From a virus, in the IMG/VR virus record IMGVR_UViG_3300013093_004244, positions 1 through 20,777 of that record: a stretch of DNA of 20,777 nucleotides. One strand, 5' to 3'. A program made the position numbers and the translations under genes. Positions within the stretch are counted from its first letter, which is position 1. Each line of letters starts with the position of its first letter. Under the pieces are notes generated by a model. That model was given only the letters and a program-made list of their open reading frames with translations. It was not told where the DNA came from and searched no databases. Below, piece by piece: positions 18,385 to 20,777 of this stretch.

Positions 18385-20777
18385 TTATAAGCCAGATAAT
18401 CTTTTCATTTCGTCAATGTCAAAATCGTCGCTAGGACTCCAATCATGTTCTCCGCGTAAAGCCAAATTAATGTCTTCTATTGAAGGAGCAGATTTTCCAT
18501 ATTTACGTTGTAACATTATTAATATATCGTGTGGATCATTGCCTTGTGACGCCAAATCTAAAATTTCAACTTGTGCATCTGTAGAATGACCTTCTAACAC
18601 ATTTTTAAGATCTTCTTTAATGCCGGATAATTTTAATATTTCTGCCATTTCTTTTATACTTGGATCAGTTAATTTGTCTAGTTTTGGACTAAGTTTTTTG
18701 CCTTTTTTATCTGCATCACGAAAAACCGCAGGTTCATCATAATCAGTACGATCTACTGGTTTGGTTTCACCTTTTTTAATTCTATCAATTGTTGGTTCTT
18801 TATATTTTAAATAATCTTTTTCGCCTATTCCTTCAACTTTTTGTTTAACGTTATCTAATAATTCTTTTAATCTTGCTAACCCGTCTGTATCATCAACTGG
18901 ATGAGTTTTGCCATGTAAATGTTGCCATTCATTGGTTAATTTTTCCATGAATTTTTCTGCTAACTTTGCTGCCTGGTTGCCTGCCTTATCGCCGAATTTT
19001 TCTGATATTGATTTTTTAACATCTATAATAATGCCTTCATGACCACGAAATGGTCCTACTTTTGGGTTATCTTTATTATAAAAACTCTTTACAATTTTTG
19101 CTACTTCTTTAATCATGTCTTTTGGATCATGACCTTCTTTTGGCATCATAGTATTAGTAAATTTCATTTCGTCATTTTCTGCTGACATGATATTAGTTGA
19201 TTGCGGAGTATCGCTATCTGGATGTGTTGCTTCAGCAGTAGCTTGTTGTGGAGCAGATGCAGGTGCAGGCGCTGCTTGTGGAGCAGGTGCTGGTTCTGGT
19301 TCGTTGCTAATACCTAATTTAGCAGCAACATCCGGAGCATACTCTACAGCATATAAAGCAAACGCATCTAACGCATTAGATTCGTCATTTAGTTTTGCCG
19401 CTGCTTGTAGTTTTTCTACTAATTCTGGATCATCTAGTCCAAATTCAGCAAAGAATTGTATAGCTGTATTACCTTCTGGTCCTAATTCTAACATTGGGGC
19501 ATTATCTGGGCCTTGAGGTAATTCACTTAATGCTTGTTTTAATGCATTAATTTCATCATCGGTTAGTGTACCTGATTCAACAGCTTCGGCCCACATTTCA
19601 AATGAATGTTCTGGATTATTTGAATCTTCTTTTGTCATTTTATCATCGGCTGTATTTTCAGTTACTTCCTCTGATACAATATCTTCTAATTCAACTTTGT
19701 TTGATTCTCTCATGATTTTATGCAACAAAGGAAAATAACTAGCTAATTCTTCTTGGAATGACGTTTGTGTAAATTTAGATTTATAATTTTCCATAGTTAC
19801 AGCATCTAATTCTATGTTATCATCTAACACAGGACTACTATTAAATTCCATTACCCAATTTTCATAATGATGGCGCTTACCTAAGGCATGCACTTTTGAT
19901 TTTAATTCGTTCAATCTAGCCAATGCGCGTTCGGTAATATTGTGCGCATCATCATGTAAACTTGCACGATGAATTTTACGTTGAAATTCTTGTAATTTGG
20001 CGATTTCTTCACTCATTTGAATAATTGCTTTACCAGCATGATCGTGTGGAATTCCACCGTGATCTACGTGCTGTGCCATAGCAAATGCACCAGCTGGATG
20101 AATAAATGGATACTTATATCTTTCACCGTCTGCATTTTGGATGAAGATTGCTTTAATATTATTTTTTTGACTACGTGCACCAGGATATGTTTCCTCAACT
20201 GGTTTTGCATGACGTACAATAACTTCGGTACGACCTTTTACTGCTCGACTTGTTTTACGGGAATTTTTTCCATCCCAGCGTGATTCATTCATAGTCATTT
20301 CCTTTTTTTCTACTGATTCTGTATAATCTCGATCTATTGATGGCACTTTAGGTTTAGGTTTTAAAGGTTTTTCTATTTCTTTTGCCTGTTTTGCAGCATC
20401 AACATCTATGTCATTAATTGATTTTTTAGAAATTTTATCATTCAATGCTTGGAATCTTCTTTCTTGATCCATATTTGCTTGATGTAATTCACTATATTCG
20501 TTTGATAATTTTTCTAATTCTTTATCTTGCCGATCAATATGTTTTTCTTGTCTTACAATATATTTTATTAAGGCTTGTAAATCATTTTGTGCTCTTCCGC
20601 CTGCTAGGCTACGAACCTTGGCATTGAATGATTTAATTTCAGGATCTAACCCCGAATAGTTGAATGCATCGTCAGGTGTTAAATTTTGTTGATTCGGTTG
20701 AGGAGCAAAGTCTTTAGTTACTTTATCGGAATCTTTATTGTTGACATTTTTATCATTATCCTCCGCCACACCTTGCT
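18385..20777 (-). CDS. Large modular protein of unknown function (5' end outside window)
   Basis: At least 794 residues are visible; the frame stays open to the window edge, and the first in-window start, a GTG at 20769, has no proper ribosome-binding site, so the true start probably lies outside. Modules from that GTG: a disordered acidic head (1-45); a coiled coil (about 64-113); and a basic linker with PKPKPKVP. A His-rich domain follows near 205-280 (YKYPFIHPAGAFAMAQHVDHG, residues 212-232). An acidic helical part lies at about 360-480. An Ala/Pro linker (about 488-510) leads to a C-terminal helical domain (about 525-795). I find no enzyme motif. The His-rich block resembles, as I recall, one in large hypothetical proteins of T4-like marine phages. 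A virion, internal head or host-takeover protein is possible. A strong terminator follows. Confidence 0.7.
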   Translation of the reverse strand, partial: QGVAEDNDKNVNNKDSDKVTKDFAPQPNQQNLTPDDAFNYSGLDPEIKSFNAKVRSLAGGRAQNDLQALIKYIVRQEKHIDRQDKELEKLSNEYSELHQANMDQERRFQALNDKISKKSINDIDVDAAKQAKEIEKPLKPKPKVPSIDRDYTESVEKKEMTMNESRWDGKNSRKTSRAVKGRTEVIVRHAKPVEETYPGARSQKNNIKAIFIQNADGERYKYPFIHPAGAFAMAQHVDHGGIPHDHAGKAIIQMSEEIAKLQEFQRKIHRASLHDDAHNITERALARLNELKSKVHALGKRHHYENWVMEFNSSPVLDDNIELDAVTMENYKSKFTQTSFQEELASYFPLLHKIMRESNKVELEDIVSEEVTENTADDKMTKEDSNNPEHSFEMWAEAVESGTLTDDEINALKQALSELPQGPDNAPMLELGPEGNTAIQFFAEFGLDDPELVEKLQAAAKLNDESNALDAFALYAVEYAPDVAAKLGISNEPEPAPAPQAAPAPASAPQQATAEATHPDSDTPQSTNIMSAENDEMKFTNTMMPKEGHDPKDMIKEVAKIVKSFYNKDNPKVGPFRGHEGIIIDVKKSISEKFGDKAGNQAAKLAEKFMEKLTNEWQHLHGKTHPVDDTDGLARLKELLDNVKQKVEGIGEKDYLKYKEPTIDRIKKGETKPVDRTDYDEPAVFRDADKKGKKLSPKLDKLTDPSIKEMAEILKLSGIKEDLKNVLEGHSTDAQVEILDLASQGNDPHDILIMLQRKYGKSAPSIEDINLALRGEHDWSPSDDFDIDEMKRLSGL

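Noticed and set aside
19187-19516. 109-residue Ala/Gly/Cys-rich plus-strand frame
   Set aside because: Its composition is the antisense image of the Ala/Pro linker of the large minus-strand gene.

Overview
The window looks like part of the genome of a large, AT-rich T4-like myovirus, probably from an aquatic Gram-negative host. The evidence is a T4-type replication and recombination set: gp32 single-strand-binding protein, UvsX, UvsY, UvsW, gp61-type primase, gp41-type helicase and a possible gp62-like clamp-loader subunit. A baseplate or fibre-like virion protein and T4-style late promoter boxes (TATAAATA, AATAAATA) point the same way. Genes are packed with ATGA or TAATG overlaps. No rRNA, tRNA, CRISPR or insertion sequence is visible. 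A Gram-negative host is inferred from the ADP-heptose (LPS core) genes.

Layout, read leftwards because most genes are on the minus strand. (1) 20777-18385 is a large modular protein of unknown function, closed by a strong intrinsic terminator. (2) 18259-11638 is the recombination and replication block: gp32, uvsX, an acidic mini-protein, uvsY, a HARP-like protein, uvsW, two conserved unknowns and the gp62-like protein. (3) 11645-7539 continues the same transcription unit as an accessory block: SGNH hydrolase, zinc-finger protein, cupin, HldD, HldE2-type adenylyltransferase, HldE1-type kinase, and a miniature protein colinear with the catalytic core of bacterial DnaE. (4) 7162-3670 is a virion protein followed by primase and helicase. 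(5) 3079-1873 is a nucleotidyltransferase-fold protein coupled to a HAD nucleotidase. (6) 1501-431 is a basic unknown protein.

Four plus-strand genes interrupt this: a small conserved protein (7184), an AlgH/UPF0301-like protein (3115), an Ala-rich helical protein (1596) and a two-helix membrane protein (177). Three divergent junctions carry paired late-type boxes. On the minus strand these boxes end only 6-8 nt before the ATG, which predicts nearly leaderless late mRNAs. The membrane protein at 177 has a near-consensus sigma-70 promoter placed so that +1 falls on its ATG.

The least expected items are the 192-residue DnaE-like protein, which keeps the three catalytic aspartate positions but lacks most of the fingers; the stand-alone HARP-like protein overlapping the uvsW gene; the split and reordered HldE inside a replication operon; and the predicted leaderless promoters. 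All function calls come from reading motifs and recalled family patterns; no searches were run.
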